64,000 nucleotides of DNA, from contig JAJTGD010000009.1 of the NCBI GenBank assembly GCA_021299035.1, positions 1 through 64,000 on the forward strand. The letters are read 5' to 3'. Numbering within the stretch: position 1 is the first letter of the stretch; every line of letters starts with the position of its first letter. Under the pieces are notes generated by a model, which saw only the letters and a program-made list of their open reading frames with translations, was not told the DNA's origin and did no database searches. The translations under genes and the position numbers were made by a program. Shown here piece by piece: positions 1 to 10,329 of the stretch. This stretch comes from Oxalobacteraceae bacterium. Its GTDB lineage: Bacteria; Pseudomonadota; Gammaproteobacteria; Burkholderiales; Burkholderiaceae_D.

Positions 1-1
1 C

Positions 2-313
2 ACAGCAAATGAAGCAACGCGATTGGGGGCGCGGCTAGCGGTGGTTTGTGATGCCCATGCGACGCTTATCACCCAGCGGATGTCCCAGCTTCTCCCGCAG
101 CTGAATGCAAGCACCGTCGACCTTCAGTATGACCCGTCTTCATGCGCAGCGGATAGCGCTACCGCACGCGCTACCTGTCGCTCAGTGACAGTCTCTGTGA
201 AACCGGGAACGATGGTGAATACCTACATACCGCTACTAAACTTTTCAGTAGAGATTCCCCCCTTTTCGACCACACTGACGCGAGAAGCCATGGATAGCGC
301 TAGCTGTATCTGA
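2..313 (+). CDS. TadE-like pilus protein, 3' part only
   Basis: The reading frame is open from the first bases of the window, so the N-terminus with its expected membrane helix lies outside. The visible part begins with the motif EATRLGARLAVV, typical of the region just after the transmembrane helix in TadE/TadG minor pseudopilins. It has two or three cysteines in the middle and ends with a TREAMDSAS-type tail common in this family. The stop lies 16 bp before tadZ, so it belongs to the same tad operon. Family assignment is by motif and context and could equally be TadG or TadF-like. Confidence 0.6.
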   Translation, partial: TANEATRLGARLAVVCDAHATLITQRMSQLLPQLNASTVDLQYDPSSCAADSATARATCRSVTVSVKPGTMVNTYIPLLNFSVEIPPFSTTLTREAMDSASCI

Positions 314-329
314 GGTAAAAGGAGAGTGA

Positions 330-1505
330 ATGAATGCACTAATGCTCACAACTGATCCGGAGCTAAAACTCAAGTTGCAACAGCTATGTGCTGCGATGTC
401 GCCGCCGATCACCTTACTGCCTGATATGCCAGGCATGCTGCGGTTAGATCCAGTAGCTATTGCGGTGCCAGATCTTGTTTTCTTTGACGCGCGCGGGGAG
501 CAGCGTGAGGTCCTGGCTTCCCTTGAGCGGGTTTCCGCCCGCCATCCAGAGGCGATGATCGTGTTGCTGGTGCCAGAGCAGTCGCCAGATCTACTGATTG
601 CAGCGATGCGGATCGGCGTGCGAGAGGTGGTTAGTTTCCCCATCGATGTCGCAGAACTTGAGATGGCCGTTGAGCGAGTTATTCAAAAGCGGAGTGAGAA
701 AGTACGAGCAGAGGGTAAGGTGATTGCAGTAATTTCAAGTAAGGGAGGTAGCGGAACGACCTTTATCGCCGTGAATACTGCCTATGCCTTAGCTACTGTT
801 GCGCACAAAAAAACCCTATTAATTGACCTGAATCTTCAATATGGTGACGCCGCGCTCTTCATTTCGGATGTCAAATCTCCTGCAACACTAACGGATTTAT
901 GTGCGCAGATACACCGACTTGATGCGCAGCTATTGGATAGCAGCGTGATCCGCGCCGCGCCTAACTTCGATCTGATTGCAGCAGCCTCGGACCCTGATCC
1001 GGAAGATAAGATCAAGCCCGATCATATTGCTGCGTTATTAGCTGTCGCCAGGCGACAGTACGACTTTGTACTGCTCGACATGGGCCGACAGGTTAATGCC
1101 GTCAGCATTCGTGCACTTGATAGCAGTGACTTTATTTTCCCAGTACTCCAGCAAAGCCTGCCATTCATACGTAGTGGGCAACGCATGCTCGATATGTTCA
1201 GTACATTGGGTTATCGCAAAGAGAGTATTCGTCAAATCCTTAACCGATATGACGAAGGTGGCGCCGTGACACAGGCGGATATGGAGCGTGGCTTGGGCCA
1301 ACGAATTGCTTTCCAAATTCCGAATAACTTTGCGATCGCAAGCGAGTCCATCAACCAGGGTGAGCCCGTATTAAAAATCGCCCGCAGTAGTGCGATTGCA
1401 AAAGGTTTTAGCAACATCGTGCATGCCTTGACTGAGATTCATGAACCATCACCGCATAGCCTGATACGTCGTCTTTTCACACGCGGTACGTCGCTGACAC
1501 ACTAA
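330..1505 (+). CDS. tadZ: Flp pilus assembly protein TadZ/CpaE
   Basis: Localisation ATPase of the tad (Flp pilus) machine: members place the secretion apparatus at a cell pole. The 391-aa protein has an N-terminal receiver-like region (about 1-120) without an obvious phospho-acceptor set, then a ParA/MinD-type ATPase domain. The deviant Walker A motif KGGSGTT is at residues 138-144, followed by LIDLNLQYGD at about 165-175. The start ATG at 330 is preceded by an AAAGGAGAG ribosome-binding site. The gene lies between a TadE-like gene and tadA, in the usual tad order. It lacks a membrane segment and should be cytoplasmic, peripherally attached. Confidence 0.9.
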   Translation: MNALMLTTDPELKLKLQQLCAAMSPPITLLPDMPGMLRLDPVAIAVPDLVFFDARGEQREVLASLERVSARHPEAMIVLLVPEQSPDLLIAAMRIGVREVVSFPIDVAELEMAVERVIQKRSEKVRAEGKVIAVISSKGGSGTTFIAVNTAYALATVAHKKTLLIDLNLQYGDAALFISDVKSPATLTDLCAQIHRLDAQLLDSSVIRAAPNFDLIAAASDPDPEDKIKPDHIAALLAVARRQYDFVLLDMGRQVNAVSIRALDSSDFIFPVLQQSLPFIRSGQRMLDMFSTLGYRKESIRQILNRYDEGGAVTQADMERGLGQRIAFQIPNNFAIASESINQGEPVLKIARSSAIAKGFSNIVHALTEIHEPSPHSLIRRLFTRGTSLTH

Positions 1506-1517
1506 GAAAAAATCATC

Positions 1518-2894
1518 ATGTACATGGAAAAATCAGTTAATCCACCCTCGATTTCTCTGAGAGATCGTCTGGTAGAGGTGAGCTCAGTTGAAGAAATCTC
1601 AGTATCGGATGAATTTAATACCGATGCATTTCGTTCGTTGAGCCAGCGCCTATACAAAGCGGTATTCGAGCGAATTGATCTGGAGCGCTTGCAGAAGCTA
1701 TCAGGTGATCAACTTCGGCGCGAGCTTACGCTACTCATTGAGCGCATCCTCGACGATGAAAATATGCCGGTCAACCAGACGGAACGTCGACGTCTGGTGC
1801 AAGACATGCAGAATGAAATGACCGGTTTGGGGCCAATCGAGTCCTTGATGCTGGATCCAAGTGTCTCCGATATTCTGGTGAACTCCTATCGACAGGTGTA
1901 TGTCGAGCGTAAGGGGAAGCTACAGCTGACATCAATACAGTTTCATGATGATAAACATGTCCTGCGCATCATAGAAAAAATTGTTTCGCGTGTCGGCCGT
2001 CGTATTGATGAGTCAAGTCCCATGGTAGATGCACGACTGCCAGATGGATCGCGTGTCAATGCCATTATCGCGCCCTTGGCACTGGATGGGCCGGTATTGT
2101 CAATCCGCCGGTTTTCCGTGCAGCCGATGACCATGAATGATCTGGTCACACGCCAAACGCTGACACCGCAGATTGCTGAATTATTGCAAGCATTGGCGTG
2201 CGCCAAGCTAAACATTCTCATCTCGGGTGGTACGGGTAGTGGTAAGACTACGTTGCTGAATGTGATCTCAGGCTTTATTCCATCAAGCGAGCGCATTATC
2301 ACTATTGAAGATGCTGCCGAGCTTCGACTGCAGCAGCCCCATATCGTGCGGCTTGAGACACGTCCACCGAATATTGAAGGTAAGGGTGAAGTGCCACAGC
2401 GTGCGTTAGTTCGTAATGCATTACGGATGCGCCCGGATCGAATCATTTTAGGTGAAGTGCGCGGCGCGGAGGCGATCGATATGCTGCAAGCGATGAATAC
2501 AGGTCATGAAGGTTCGCTAGCGACGATTCACGCCAATACGCCACGCGATGCACTTGCACGGCTGGAGAACATGATCGGGATGGCTGGGGCGAATCTGGGG
2601 CTTCGCGCGATTCGGCAGCAGATTTCTTCTGCTATCACCATCGTCATACAACTGATGAGATTTTCGGACGGCAGTCGAAAACTAGTCAGCCTGCAAGAGA
2701 TTACGGGTATGGAAGGCGACATTATCACGACGCAAGAGATTTTTTGCTTCCGTCGAACGGGTGTTGCTAGCGACGGTAAGGTGAAAGGCTATTTCACGGC
2801 AACAGGTATTTTTCCGCAATTTGAGCATCGACTCAAGGAATTTGGCGTATCGGTGCCCGACGCACTTTATCAACCAACACCTGCACTTGGCTGA
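1518..2894 (+). CDS. tadA: Flp pilus secretion ATPase TadA/CpaF
   Basis: Hexameric ATPase of the type II/IV secretion family that powers Flp pilin assembly and retraction. It is 458 aa, normal for CpaF. The Walker A motif GGTGSGKTT is at residues 237-245, the Asp box/ITIEDAAEL at about 271-279, and Walker [10 protein letters not shown] at 308-316, followed by the His-box [13 protein letters not shown]. The N-terminal 100 residues form the helical domain common to CpaF. The start is ATG at 1518, with an alternative ATG two codons later. It sits 12 bp after tadZ and 15 bp before tadB, so it is one transcription unit. Confidence 0.94.
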   Translation: MYMEKSVNPPSISLRDRLVEVSSVEEISVSDEFNTDAFRSLSQRLYKAVFERIDLERLQKLSGDQLRRELTLLIERILDDENMPVNQTERRRLVQDMQNEMTGLGPIESLMLDPSVSDILVNSYRQVYVERKGKLQLTSIQFHDDKHVLRIIEKIVSRVGRRIDESSPMVDARLPDGSRVNAIIAPLALDGPVLSIRRFSVQPMTMNDLVTRQTLTPQIAELLQALACAKLNILISGGTGSGKTTLLNVISGFIPSSERIITIEDAAELRLQQPHIVRLETRPPNIEGKGEVPQRALVRNALRMRPDRIILGEVRGAEAIDMLQAMNTGHEGSLATIHANTPRDALARLENMIGMAGANLGLRAIRQQISSAITIVIQLMRFSDGSRKLVSLQEITGMEGDIITTQEIFCFRRTGVASDGKVKGYFTATGIFPQFEHRLKEFGVSVPDALYQPTPALG

Positions 2895-2909
2895 AGAACG
2901 GGACTTTCC

Positions 2910-3887
2910 ATGAATCTGCTTTTTCTAGGCTTTGCGCTGTTGATATTCATCGCCACTGCTTTCGCAGTTGAAGCATTGTGGCGTTGGTGGTTCTCGACGC
3001 AAAGTCAGGCAGCTCAACGCTATAGTCAACGTATTCAAGCCATGGGCGGTACTCAAACACAAAGTGCCTACCGGGTATCACTACTGAAGCAGCGTAAGCT
3101 TTCAGACAGTCACGACATTGACAATTTCTTACGAAAAATGCCAGTGGCGCATGCACTGGATACGCAATTGCAACAGGCAGGAAGCGCTATTAACGTCAGT
3201 AGTTTACTGGCTTATTGTGGTATCGGTATGGCGGTCGGACTTTTGGTCGGCTTGGCTGTATCAGGGAGTTGGCTGACTGCATTGGCAATAGCAATGATTG
3301 GGGCGCTGATACCGTTTGCGATGCTCAACTGGCAGCGTTCTAAACGCTTGCAGCAGATACAGCAGCAACTTCCTGAGGTCGCTGATCTGATCGCCCGAAG
3401 TTTACGTGCCGGCCATGCACTGCCGGCAACGATGCAGATGGTCGCAGAAGAGATGCCCGAGCCGATTGCAGGTGAGTTTCGTCAGGTTGCTGATGAGATC
3501 AACTTTGGACTTGGCCTACACGTAGCGATGCAGAATTTATCACAGCGAGTACCCATCGATGATTTGCGCTTCTTGGTGGTCGCCGTACTGATACAGCGCG
3601 ACACGGGTGGCAATCTAGCTGAGCTGATGCAGAACATGTCTTACCTGATTCGCGAACGGCTCAAGCTTCTGGGACAAATTAGTGCTTTGTCGGCGGAGGG
3701 AAGGCTATCTGGCTGGATCTTATTCTTGATGCCGATCGCAATGGCGCTTCTATTATCCGTTGTTAATCCGGACTATCTGCTTCGACTTGTGGAGGATCCG
3801 GCTGGTCGTATTGCGCTGGGGATCGCTTTAATACAAATGCTACTCGGTGGGCTATGGATGCGTACGATCGTTCAGCTTCGCGTGTAG
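2910..3887 (+). CDS. tadB: Flp pilus inner-membrane platform protein TadB
   Basis: Polytopic platform protein of the tad machine, partner of TadC. The 325-aa product has an N-terminal hydrophobic helix (about 1-22), a second hydrophobic pair at about 100-135, a T2SSF/GspF domain with the motif ADLIARSLRAGHALPATMQ, and a C-terminal membrane helix pair. Segment VAVLIQRDTGGNLAELM is the conserved core of the family. It follows tadA by 15 bp. Length and topology match other TadB proteins. Confidence 0.9.
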   Translation: MNLLFLGFALLIFIATAFAVEALWRWWFSTQSQAAQRYSQRIQAMGGTQTQSAYRVSLLKQRKLSDSHDIDNFLRKMPVAHALDTQLQQAGSAINVSSLLAYCGIGMAVGLLVGLAVSGSWLTALAIAMIGALIPFAMLNWQRSKRLQQIQQQLPEVADLIARSLRAGHALPATMQMVAEEMPEPIAGEFRQVADEINFGLGLHVAMQNLSQRVPIDDLRFLVVAVLIQRDTGGNLAELMQNMSYLIRERLKLLGQISALSAEGRLSGWILFLMPIAMALLLSVVNPDYLLRLVEDPAGRIALGIALIQMLLGGLWMRTIVQLRV

Positions 3888-3921
3888 TGCGATAAAGCCA
3901 TTTACTGATTCGGAGCGTGCG

Positions 3922-4857
3922 ATGGCGATGCAAGCAATCTTGTTCTTAGTGGTGGTATTCATTTCCATCGCAACTTTATCTGCCGGATTGGTTTGGTGGT
4001 TGACAACCAGTCGTTTGCGGCAGCGACTGGCTAATACCATAGCAGCAAACATCGTGGTAGATCGATCAGCACGTTGGCGTGAGCGGCTGGCCAGTGTGAT
4101 TCAGCCGCTCGCAAAACTCTCGCTTCCAGCAGAGGGCTGGGAAGGGTCGGCGATTCGCATCGCCTTCATCAACGCGGGTTGGCGCCAGCCTTCGGCACCG
4201 ACAATTTTCTTTGGCATCAAGACTCTACTGGCATTGAGCTTTCCGCTTATCGTAGTGACTCTGAGTGGTGAGAGGCTGCTGGCTTCGGGTGTTAGCCGTA
4301 TTTTATTCGTGCTGGTCAGCGCCTCAGCAGTGGGTTACTACCTGCCTAATCTTTTCTTGCGCTACAAGATTGCTGATCGCCAGCGCGAGATATTCGAGTC
4401 TTTTCCAGATGCGCTCGACTTGTTGATTATTTGTGTCGAGTCTGGCTTGGGTCTTGATCAAGCGATCGCAAAAGTGGCTACTGAGATCGATATTAAAAGC
4501 AAGGTATTGGCGCAAGAATTGCAACTCGTATTGATGGAGCTGAGAAGCGGTTTCTCGAGGGAGACAGCGCTTCGACACCTGGCTTTGCGAACCGGGCTCG
4601 AGGAAATTGATCTCCTGGTCGCGATGATGATTCAAGCTGACCGCTTCGGTACCAGTATGGGTGATTCCCTGCGAGTGCATGCAGACAATTTACGCACCAA
4701 GCGTCGGCAGCGTGCAGAAGAGGCGGCCGCCAAAATCGCAGTAAAGCTACTCATGCCACTGATTTTCATGATCTTCCCAACGCTGATGCTGGTACTGGTT
4801 GGGCCGGCGATGATACAGATTTATCGGGTTTTATTACCGAGCTTGGGGTCAAACTGA
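3922..4857 (+). CDS. tadC: Flp pilus inner-membrane platform protein TadC
   Basis: Second GspF-like platform protein of the tad machine. I place the start at ATG 3922, because CGGAG at 3911-3915 gives a good ribosome-binding site 6 nt upstream; the longer open frame would overlap tadB. The resulting 311-aa protein opens with a membrane helix, has further helices near 85-145, a T2SSF domain with DALDLLIICVESGLGLDQAI and a C-terminal helix pair (LLMPLIFMIFPTLMLVLVGP). It is 34 bp after tadB and 20 bp before the TPR lipoprotein gene. Confidence 0.9.
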   Translation: MAMQAILFLVVVFISIATLSAGLVWWLTTSRLRQRLANTIAANIVVDRSARWRERLASVIQPLAKLSLPAEGWEGSAIRIAFINAGWRQPSAPTIFFGIKTLLALSFPLIVVTLSGERLLASGVSRILFVLVSASAVGYYLPNLFLRYKIADRQREIFESFPDALDLLIICVESGLGLDQAIAKVATEIDIKSKVLAQELQLVLMELRSGFSRETALRHLALRTGLEEIDLLVAMMIQADRFGTSMGDSLRVHADNLRTKRRQRAEEAAAKIAVKLLMPLIFMIFPTLMLVLVGPAMIQIYRVLLPSLGSN

Positions 4858-4877
4858 CGCAGTCAAAGGAGTACATC

Positions 4878-5918
4878 GTGAAAACAAGGACCGGTATATC
4901 GCTATCACTTTTTGGGCCATTACTTTTCGGTTGCTCTATCCTCCCAAGTGTGAGTAGTCTGTTTGATTCACCCCCTCAGTCGCAACTACGCTTGGCGAAA
5001 AGCGCTCAGGGTGAATATGAACGTGGAAGGCAATTGCACCGTGCAGGACAGTATGTCGAAGCCAAGCAGGCTTATATCAGCGCATTGTCACTCGATCCGA
5101 CACATGCGGAGGCTAAGAATGGCATCGCTGCATTAATGGGGATCAGCGGCGATCTTGACAACGCGATTGTTCTTTTACAGCAGTTATCTAAAGATCATCC
5201 GGTGCCACATGTGTATTCGAATCTGGCGTATGCGCTTCAGTTGCGCGGGCGGGAATTAGAGGCGCGTGACGCCCTGCAGCAGGCATTGGCTATCGATCCA
5301 TCACACGAGGGTAACCGCAGCCGATTGCAGGCACTCGATCAAAAGCTGAACGCGCCGAGCGAAATTGAACCAGTCGTCAAGACCGATTTGTTGCCCGTTA
5401 TCGTGTCATCCGACAACGCGATTGAAGTCACTGGGCCATCAACCTACGCACTGCGCTACCCGATATCAGCATCGCCATCGCCATCGCCATCGCTATCATC
5501 TCAATCAGCCAAGGTGTCAGAAAGCAAGTCGGAAGTGAGTGTCGTGTCACCATCTGACACGCAGTTAAATGTTTCGACCAAGCTTATCAATGGTTCAGCG
5601 CTATCAGTCGAGCTGGTCAATGGCAATGGCGTCAATGGCTTAGCCAGACAGGTGGGCTCTTCGCTGCCAGTCGACCGTTGGCGCGTTGTCAGAACAGCGA
5701 ATTACAAAAACTACAGCGTTGAATTGACCCGGATTGAGTACTTGCCACACCATGCCGATGATGCACGACGTTTTTCAAGCCTGCTGGGTATTAGAACGAG
5801 TTTTCGGTCAAACACCGAGCAGAGAGGAACGCTGCGCATTATTCTCGGGCATGACTACAAGAATATCGCGCAGCTGAAGGAGCGCTTGGCATTGTCCTTA
5901 CCTACGCCAAGCTCCTGA
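4878..5918 (+). CDS. TPR lipoprotein with LytR_C-like C-terminal domain, TadD-like
   Basis: Last gene of the visible tad operon. It starts at GTG 4878 behind an AAAGGAG site. The signal peptide ends in a lipobox LLFGC with Cys19 as the expected lipidation site, so the protein should be anchored in the outer membrane. Residues about 40-155 form TPR repeats (YERGRQLHRAGQYVEAKQAY and following), as in the TadD pilotin-like lipoproteins. A serine/proline-rich linker with repeated SP pairs (about 195-225) leads to a C-terminal domain (about 240-340) with VELVNGNGVNGLA and ARRFSSLLG, resembling the LytR_C domain (PF13399). The domain fusion is inferred by eye. Confidence 0.75.
   Translation: MKTRTGISLSLFGPLLFGCSILPSVSSLFDSPPQSQLRLAKSAQGEYERGRQLHRAGQYVEAKQAYISALSLDPTHAEAKNGIAALMGISGDLDNAIVLLQQLSKDHPVPHVYSNLAYALQLRGRELEARDALQQALAIDPSHEGNRSRLQALDQKLNAPSEIEPVVKTDLLPVIVSSDNAIEVTGPSTYALRYPISASPSPSPSLSSQSAKVSESKSEVSVVSPSDTQLNVSTKLINGSALSVELVNGNGVNGLARQVGSSLPVDRWRVVRTANYKNYSVELTRIEYLPHHADDARRFSSLLGIRTSFRSNTEQRGTLRIILGHDYKNIAQLKERLALSLPTPSS
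5471..5494 (+). repeat. in-frame hexanucleotide repeat (ATCGCC)n
   Basis: Three exact ATCGCC units plus a variant ATCGCT lie in the linker region of the TadD-like lipoprotein gene and encode the alternating Ser-Pro stretch. Because the unit is six bases, gain or loss would lengthen or shorten the linker without a frameshift. Confidence 0.8.
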
Positions 5919-5934
5919 ATTTAAAGAAGGCTTA

Positions 5935-8250
5935 TCAGCCGAGCGACACCAGCTGAGTCGCTTTCATGCGCGATGCTAGTAGTTTGCCCTTGCGTGCGCG
6001 CTTGCCGATATGGTGGGTCAGATCCGCTCCCGACAGATTACTTTCCTGCGCTTTTCCGCTACGCTGACCAGTACCGATCACACGCACACCTTTTTGCGTA
6101 ATGGGTTCGGCGGCTAGGAGTCTTTCTTTGTCATCCAATTCCATCAGCGTCACCCCACGGCCACCGGCCGATTGGGTTTTGATGTCAGCGAGCCCGAACA
6201 CCAATAATCTTCCACGTTCGGAGAGGCAAGCTACAGCACTCGCGTTGGCAGCGATGACGCGTGGCATCAGGGGCTCGTCACCTTCATCCATCGTCATGAA
6301 GGATTTGCCACCCTTTTGTCTCGACACCATATCGCCTGCTTTGGCAGAGAATCCATACGCCGCGGTTGACGCCAGCAAGAGCGGCGTGTTGGCAGCGCCT
6401 GCAAAGTAATGCAGCAGCCGTGTGCCGGGCTCAAGCTCGACCAAAGTCGTCACTGGTACACCATCGCCACGCGCACCTGGTAGTTGTGCGACTGCGACTG
6501 AATACACCCGACCGTTTGATCCAAACGCAAGCAGGGTGTCGACCGTGCGGCACTCGAAGGCAGCATAGAGCGCATCGCCCGATTTGAAGCTGAATTGTTG
6601 TGCATCGTGACCATAACCTTGGCGCGAACGCACCCAACCTTTTTGCGAGATCACGACGGTGACCGGCTCATCGATCAGCTTTTGCTCGGCCACTGCGCGC
6701 TCGGCCTCTTCGATCAAGGTGCGTCGTGCATCACCATATTGTTTTGTATCGCCTTCGATCTCTTTGACCAGCAGCTTTTTCATGGAGGTAGGCTGGTCGA
6801 GCAGATCTTGTAGTACGACACGCTCTTTACGTAGCTCAGCCAACTCTTGCTGAATCTTGATGGCTTCGAGTCGCGCTAACTGACGCAAACGGATTTCAAG
6901 AATATCTTCTGCTTGCCGGTCGGATAGCTTGAAGGCTTTAATCAGCGCTGGCTTTGGCTCGTCCGATTCACGGATGATCTTGATTACCTTATCAATATTC
7001 AGAAGCACCGCTTCACGGCCTTCGAGGATATGGATACGGTCATCTACTTTGCCTAGGCGATGCTGGGTACGACGGGTTACGGTATCGAAGCGGAAACCTA
7101 TCCACTCGCGCAGAATATCCCCTAGACCTTTTTGCCGCGGACGACCATCGGCACCAATCATCACCAGATTAATTGCCGCATTATTCTCGAGCGAGGTATG
7201 TGCGAGCAGCAGGTTGCTGAATTCTTCCTGGTCCTGATTCTTCGACTTCGGCTCAAACACTAAGCGCACCGGTGCTTCGCGTCCGGACTCATCGCGAACC
7301 GCATCCAGTACGCCAAGGATTGTTTGCTTGGTAGCGAGTTGCTCAGGCGTGAGCCCTTTTTTGCCGAGTTTGACCTTGGGGTTAGTCAGCTCTTCAATTT
7401 CTTCCAGAATTTTTTGCGCTGATGTACCTGGCGGCAGCTCGGTGACGATCAGTTGCCACTGACCGCGTGCAAGATCTTCAATCTTCCAGCGCGCACGAAC
7501 TTTGATGCTGCCGCGACCGGCTTGATAAATCTCGCTGATCTGAGCTGGTGGCGTGATGATCTGACCACCACCCGGAAAGTCTGGCCCGGGAATTAGCGCC
7601 ATCAAGGATTCATGCGACAGCTTGGGATTCTTGATGAGCGCGACTGCAGCTTCCGCTACTTCAGTCAGATTATGCGACGGGATTTCCGTTGCCATACCGA
7701 CGGCAATGCCTGATGCACCATTCAGCAAAACGAACGGTAGTCGCGCCGGTAGCAGCTTGGGCTCTTCGCTTGAGCCATCGTAGTTCGGTACAAAATCGAC
7801 CGTACCCATGTCGATCTCATCCAGCAGTAGCTGAGAGATCGGCGTCAGTCGCGCTTCGGTGTATCGCATCGCCGCAGCGCCATCGCCATCACGCGAGCCA
7901 AAGTTGCCATGACCATCGACTAGCGGGTAGCGCAGTGCAAAGCTCTGCGCCATACGTACCATGGCGTCATACACCGACTGGTCACCATGTGGGTGCAGCT
8001 TACCCAATACATCGCCTACGACTGCGGCTGACTTTCTCGGCTTTGCAGTTGGATCGAGTCGCAGTTGATCCATCGCGTACAGGATTCGACGCTGTACCGG
8101 TTTTTGTCCGTCGCACACATCGGGTAGCGCACGGCCTTTTACAACGGAGATCGCATAATCTAGATAAGCGCGTTCGGCAAAGGTAGCGAGTGTGAGCGAT
8201 TCGCCACTATCGTCTGTGGCGGATTCGAATAGGTTGGTTTGGTCGGTCAT
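5935..8250 (-). CDS. parC: DNA topoisomerase IV subunit A
   Basis: Breakage-reunion subunit of topoisomerase IV, which decatenates daughter chromosomes. The 771-aa protein has the GyrA/ParC core with the catalytic pair R129-Y130 in [11 protein letters not shown], and a shortened C-terminal beta-pinwheel (about 500-740) typical of ParC rather than GyrA. The quinolone-determining region reads [10 protein letters not shown], with Gln91 where E. coli ParC has Ser80 and Asp95 where it has Glu84. It is directly downstream of parE (9 bp) on the same strand, which settles ParC against GyrA. Confidence 0.95.
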   Translation of the reverse strand: MTDQTNLFESATDDSGESLTLATFAERAYLDYAISVVKGRALPDVCDGQKPVQRRILYAMDQLRLDPTAKPRKSAAVVGDVLGKLHPHGDQSVYDAMVRMAQSFALRYPLVDGHGNFGSRDGDGAAAMRYTEARLTPISQLLLDEIDMGTVDFVPNYDGSSEEPKLLPARLPFVLLNGASGIAVGMATEIPSHNLTEVAEAAVALIKNPKLSHESLMALIPGPDFPGGGQIITPPAQISEIYQAGRGSIKVRARWKIEDLARGQWQLIVTELPPGTSAQKILEEIEELTNPKVKLGKKGLTPEQLATKQTILGVLDAVRDESGREAPVRLVFEPKSKNQDQEEFSNLLLAHTSLENNAAINLVMIGADGRPRQKGLGDILREWIGFRFDTVTRRTQHRLGKVDDRIHILEGREAVLLNIDKVIKIIRESDEPKPALIKAFKLSDRQAEDILEIRLRQLARLEAIKIQQELAELRKERVVLQDLLDQPTSMKKLLVKEIEGDTKQYGDARRTLIEEAERAVAEQKLIDEPVTVVISQKGWVRSRQGYGHDAQQFSFKSGDALYAAFECRTVDTLLAFGSNGRVYSVAVAQLPGARGDGVPVTTLVELEPGTRLLHYFAGAANTPLLLASTAAYGFSAKAGDMVSRQKGGKSFMTMDEGDEPLMPRVIAANASAVACLSERGRLLVFGLADIKTQSAGGRGVTLMELDDKERLLAAEPITQKGVRVIGTGQRSGKAQESNLSGADLTHHIGKRARKGKLLASRMKATQLVSLG

Positions 8251-8259
8251 TTTTAAGCC

Positions 8260-10251
8260 TTAGATATCCGCTTCCACTTCATTGCCATGCTCCTCCAGCC
8301 AAGCTCGGCGGGCCGCTGCTTCACCTTTACCCATCAACATGGTGAAGCGCTGCTCGGATGCTTTCAGATCCAGCTCACCCAAGGCCACGGGGAGCAAACG
8401 GCGCGTGTCAGGATTCATGGTCGTTTCCCACAACTGATCTGCGCTCATCTCGCCCAAGCCCTTGAAGCGTGCGATATTCCATGCGCCGTCTTTGACACCA
8501 TCTTTGCGTAGCTTGTCCTCGACCGCTTCTAATTCACCACTATCGAGTGCATAAATCTTCTGCGCTGGCTTTTTGCCACGTGCAGGCGCGTCCACCCGAT
8601 AGAGCGGTGGACGGGCAATATGAATATGGCCGTGCTCGATCAGTTTCGGGAAATGCTTGAAGAACAGCGTGAGAAGCAATACCTGAATATGCGAGCCGTC
8701 GACATCCGCATCCGACAATATACATATACGCCCGTAGCGTAGATTTGAAAGGTCAGGATTATCGTTTTTACCGTGTGGGTCCACACCAATCGCGACAGCA
8801 ATATCGTGAATCTCATTATTAGCAAATAACCGATCGCGCTCAGTCTCCCAAGCATTCAGTACCTTGCCGCGTAATGGCAAGATAGCTTGGAATTCTTTAT
8901 CACGGCCCATCTTGGCCGAGCCACCCGCAGAATCACCCTCGACTAAAAAAATCTCATTACGCGTGATGTCGGTCGATTCACAATCAGTAAGCTTACCGGG
9001 TAACACTGCGACACCCGACGATTTTCGTTTCTCGACTTTCTGCGCTGACTTCAAACGGCTCTGCGCCTGACGGATCACCAGCTCGGCGAGCTTGCGTCCG
9101 TAATCCACATGCTGGTTCAACCAAAGCTCAAGCGCTCCTCGTGAATAACCAGCGACCAGTCGAACCGCATCGCGTGAGTTGAGCTTTTCTTTGATCTGGC
9201 CTTGAAACTGTGGATCAAGCACTTTCGCTGATAGCACGAATGAGGTACGCGCGAACACATCTTCCGGCAGCAACTTCACGCCCTTGGGCAGCAGCGAGTG
9301 CAATTCAACAAAGCTCTTCACTGCACCGAATAGTCCCTCCCGCAAGCCGGATTCATGCGTGCCACCGGCAGGCGTCGGGATTAGGTTGACATAGGACTCA
9401 CGCACCACATTACCTTCTTCCGTCCACGCGACGACCCAAGCGGCGCCTTCACCCTCGGCAAAGCCATCCGCATCTGCGCTGGCATATTGCTCACCTTCGA
9501 AGAAAGGAATCAACAGGTTGCCGCCACCGCCCTGCGAAAGCGACTCGCTCAAGTAACCGCGTAGACCTTGTTCATATAGCCACGACTGTGTGTCACCGGT
9601 TTTGGCGTGAGTGAGTGAGACTTTGACGCCGGGTAGAAGTACTGCTTTGGAGCGCAGCAGGCGTTGTAGCTCTCCGAGCGGAATCTGCGGTGAATCGAAG
9701 TATTTGGGGTTGGGCCAAGCGGTGACCCGCGTGCCGCCTTTCTTGTCATCCTTGCCAGCGGCGCGTGACTTCAGCTTCTGTACCACGTCACCATTGGCAA
9801 ATTGAAGCGTATGCACACCCTGGCCTTTATCATCTTTACGCCAGACGGTGATCTCAAGCTTCGACGACAGCGCGTTCGTGACCGATACACCGACCCCGTG
9901 CAAGCCACCGGAGAATGCATACGCACCACCAGAGCCTTTGTCGAATTTGCCACCGGCATGCAAACGCGTGAAAACAATTTCAACCGTCGGTACCTTCTCT
10001 TCCGGGTGCAAGCCGACTGGGATGCCACGCCCATCATCCTCGACGCTGACGCTACCGTCCGTGTTTAGCGTGACCTCAATATGCTTGCAATAGCCGCCGA
10101 GTGCTTCATCCGAAGCGTTATCGATCACTTCCTGGATGATGTGCAGCGGATTCTCGGTACGGGTGTACATACCCGGCCGTTGTTTGACGGGCTCGAGGCC
10201 TTTGAGGACGCGAATGGATGATTCGCTGTAGTCGTTTTTTTTGCTGACCAT
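8260..10251 (-). CDS. parE: DNA topoisomerase IV subunit B
   Basis: ATPase subunit of topoisomerase IV. The 663-aa protein shows the GHKL ATP-binding motifs (EVIDNASDEALGG, DDGRGIPVG, GGLHGVGVSVTNALS) in the first 150 residues, a transducer domain, then a TOPRIM domain with LVEGDSAGGSA and LSDADVDGSHI. Length is normal for ParE and shorter than GyrB. The start ATG at 10251 opens MVSKKNDYSESSIRVLKGLE, the usual N-terminus. It forms a two-gene operon with parC. Confidence 0.95.
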   Translation of the reverse strand: MVSKKNDYSESSIRVLKGLEPVKQRPGMYTRTENPLHIIQEVIDNASDEALGGYCKHIEVTLNTDGSVSVEDDGRGIPVGLHPEEKVPTVEIVFTRLHAGGKFDKGSGGAYAFSGGLHGVGVSVTNALSSKLEITVWRKDDKGQGVHTLQFANGDVVQKLKSRAAGKDDKKGGTRVTAWPNPKYFDSPQIPLGELQRLLRSKAVLLPGVKVSLTHAKTGDTQSWLYEQGLRGYLSESLSQGGGGNLLIPFFEGEQYASADADGFAEGEGAAWVVAWTEEGNVVRESYVNLIPTPAGGTHESGLREGLFGAVKSFVELHSLLPKGVKLLPEDVFARTSFVLSAKVLDPQFQGQIKEKLNSRDAVRLVAGYSRGALELWLNQHVDYGRKLAELVIRQAQSRLKSAQKVEKRKSSGVAVLPGKLTDCESTDITRNEIFLVEGDSAGGSAKMGRDKEFQAILPLRGKVLNAWETERDRLFANNEIHDIAVAIGVDPHGKNDNPDLSNLRYGRICILSDADVDGSHIQVLLLTLFFKHFPKLIEHGHIHIARPPLYRVDAPARGKKPAQKIYALDSGELEAVEDKLRKDGVKDGAWNIARFKGLGEMSADQLWETTMNPDTRRLLPVALGELDLKASEQRFTMLMGKGEAAARRAWLEEHGNEVEADI

Positions 10252-10329
10252 TCGATAACAGTAGTTGGATTAAGCAGAGAACTCGCCTTATATGGGCAAA
10301 CTCCGGGATTGTAATGAATTATTCGCAGA

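Noticed and set aside
5471-5494. Short tandem array as a possible CRISPR
   Set aside because: Units are six bases without spacers and lie in a coding frame; it is a microsatellite.
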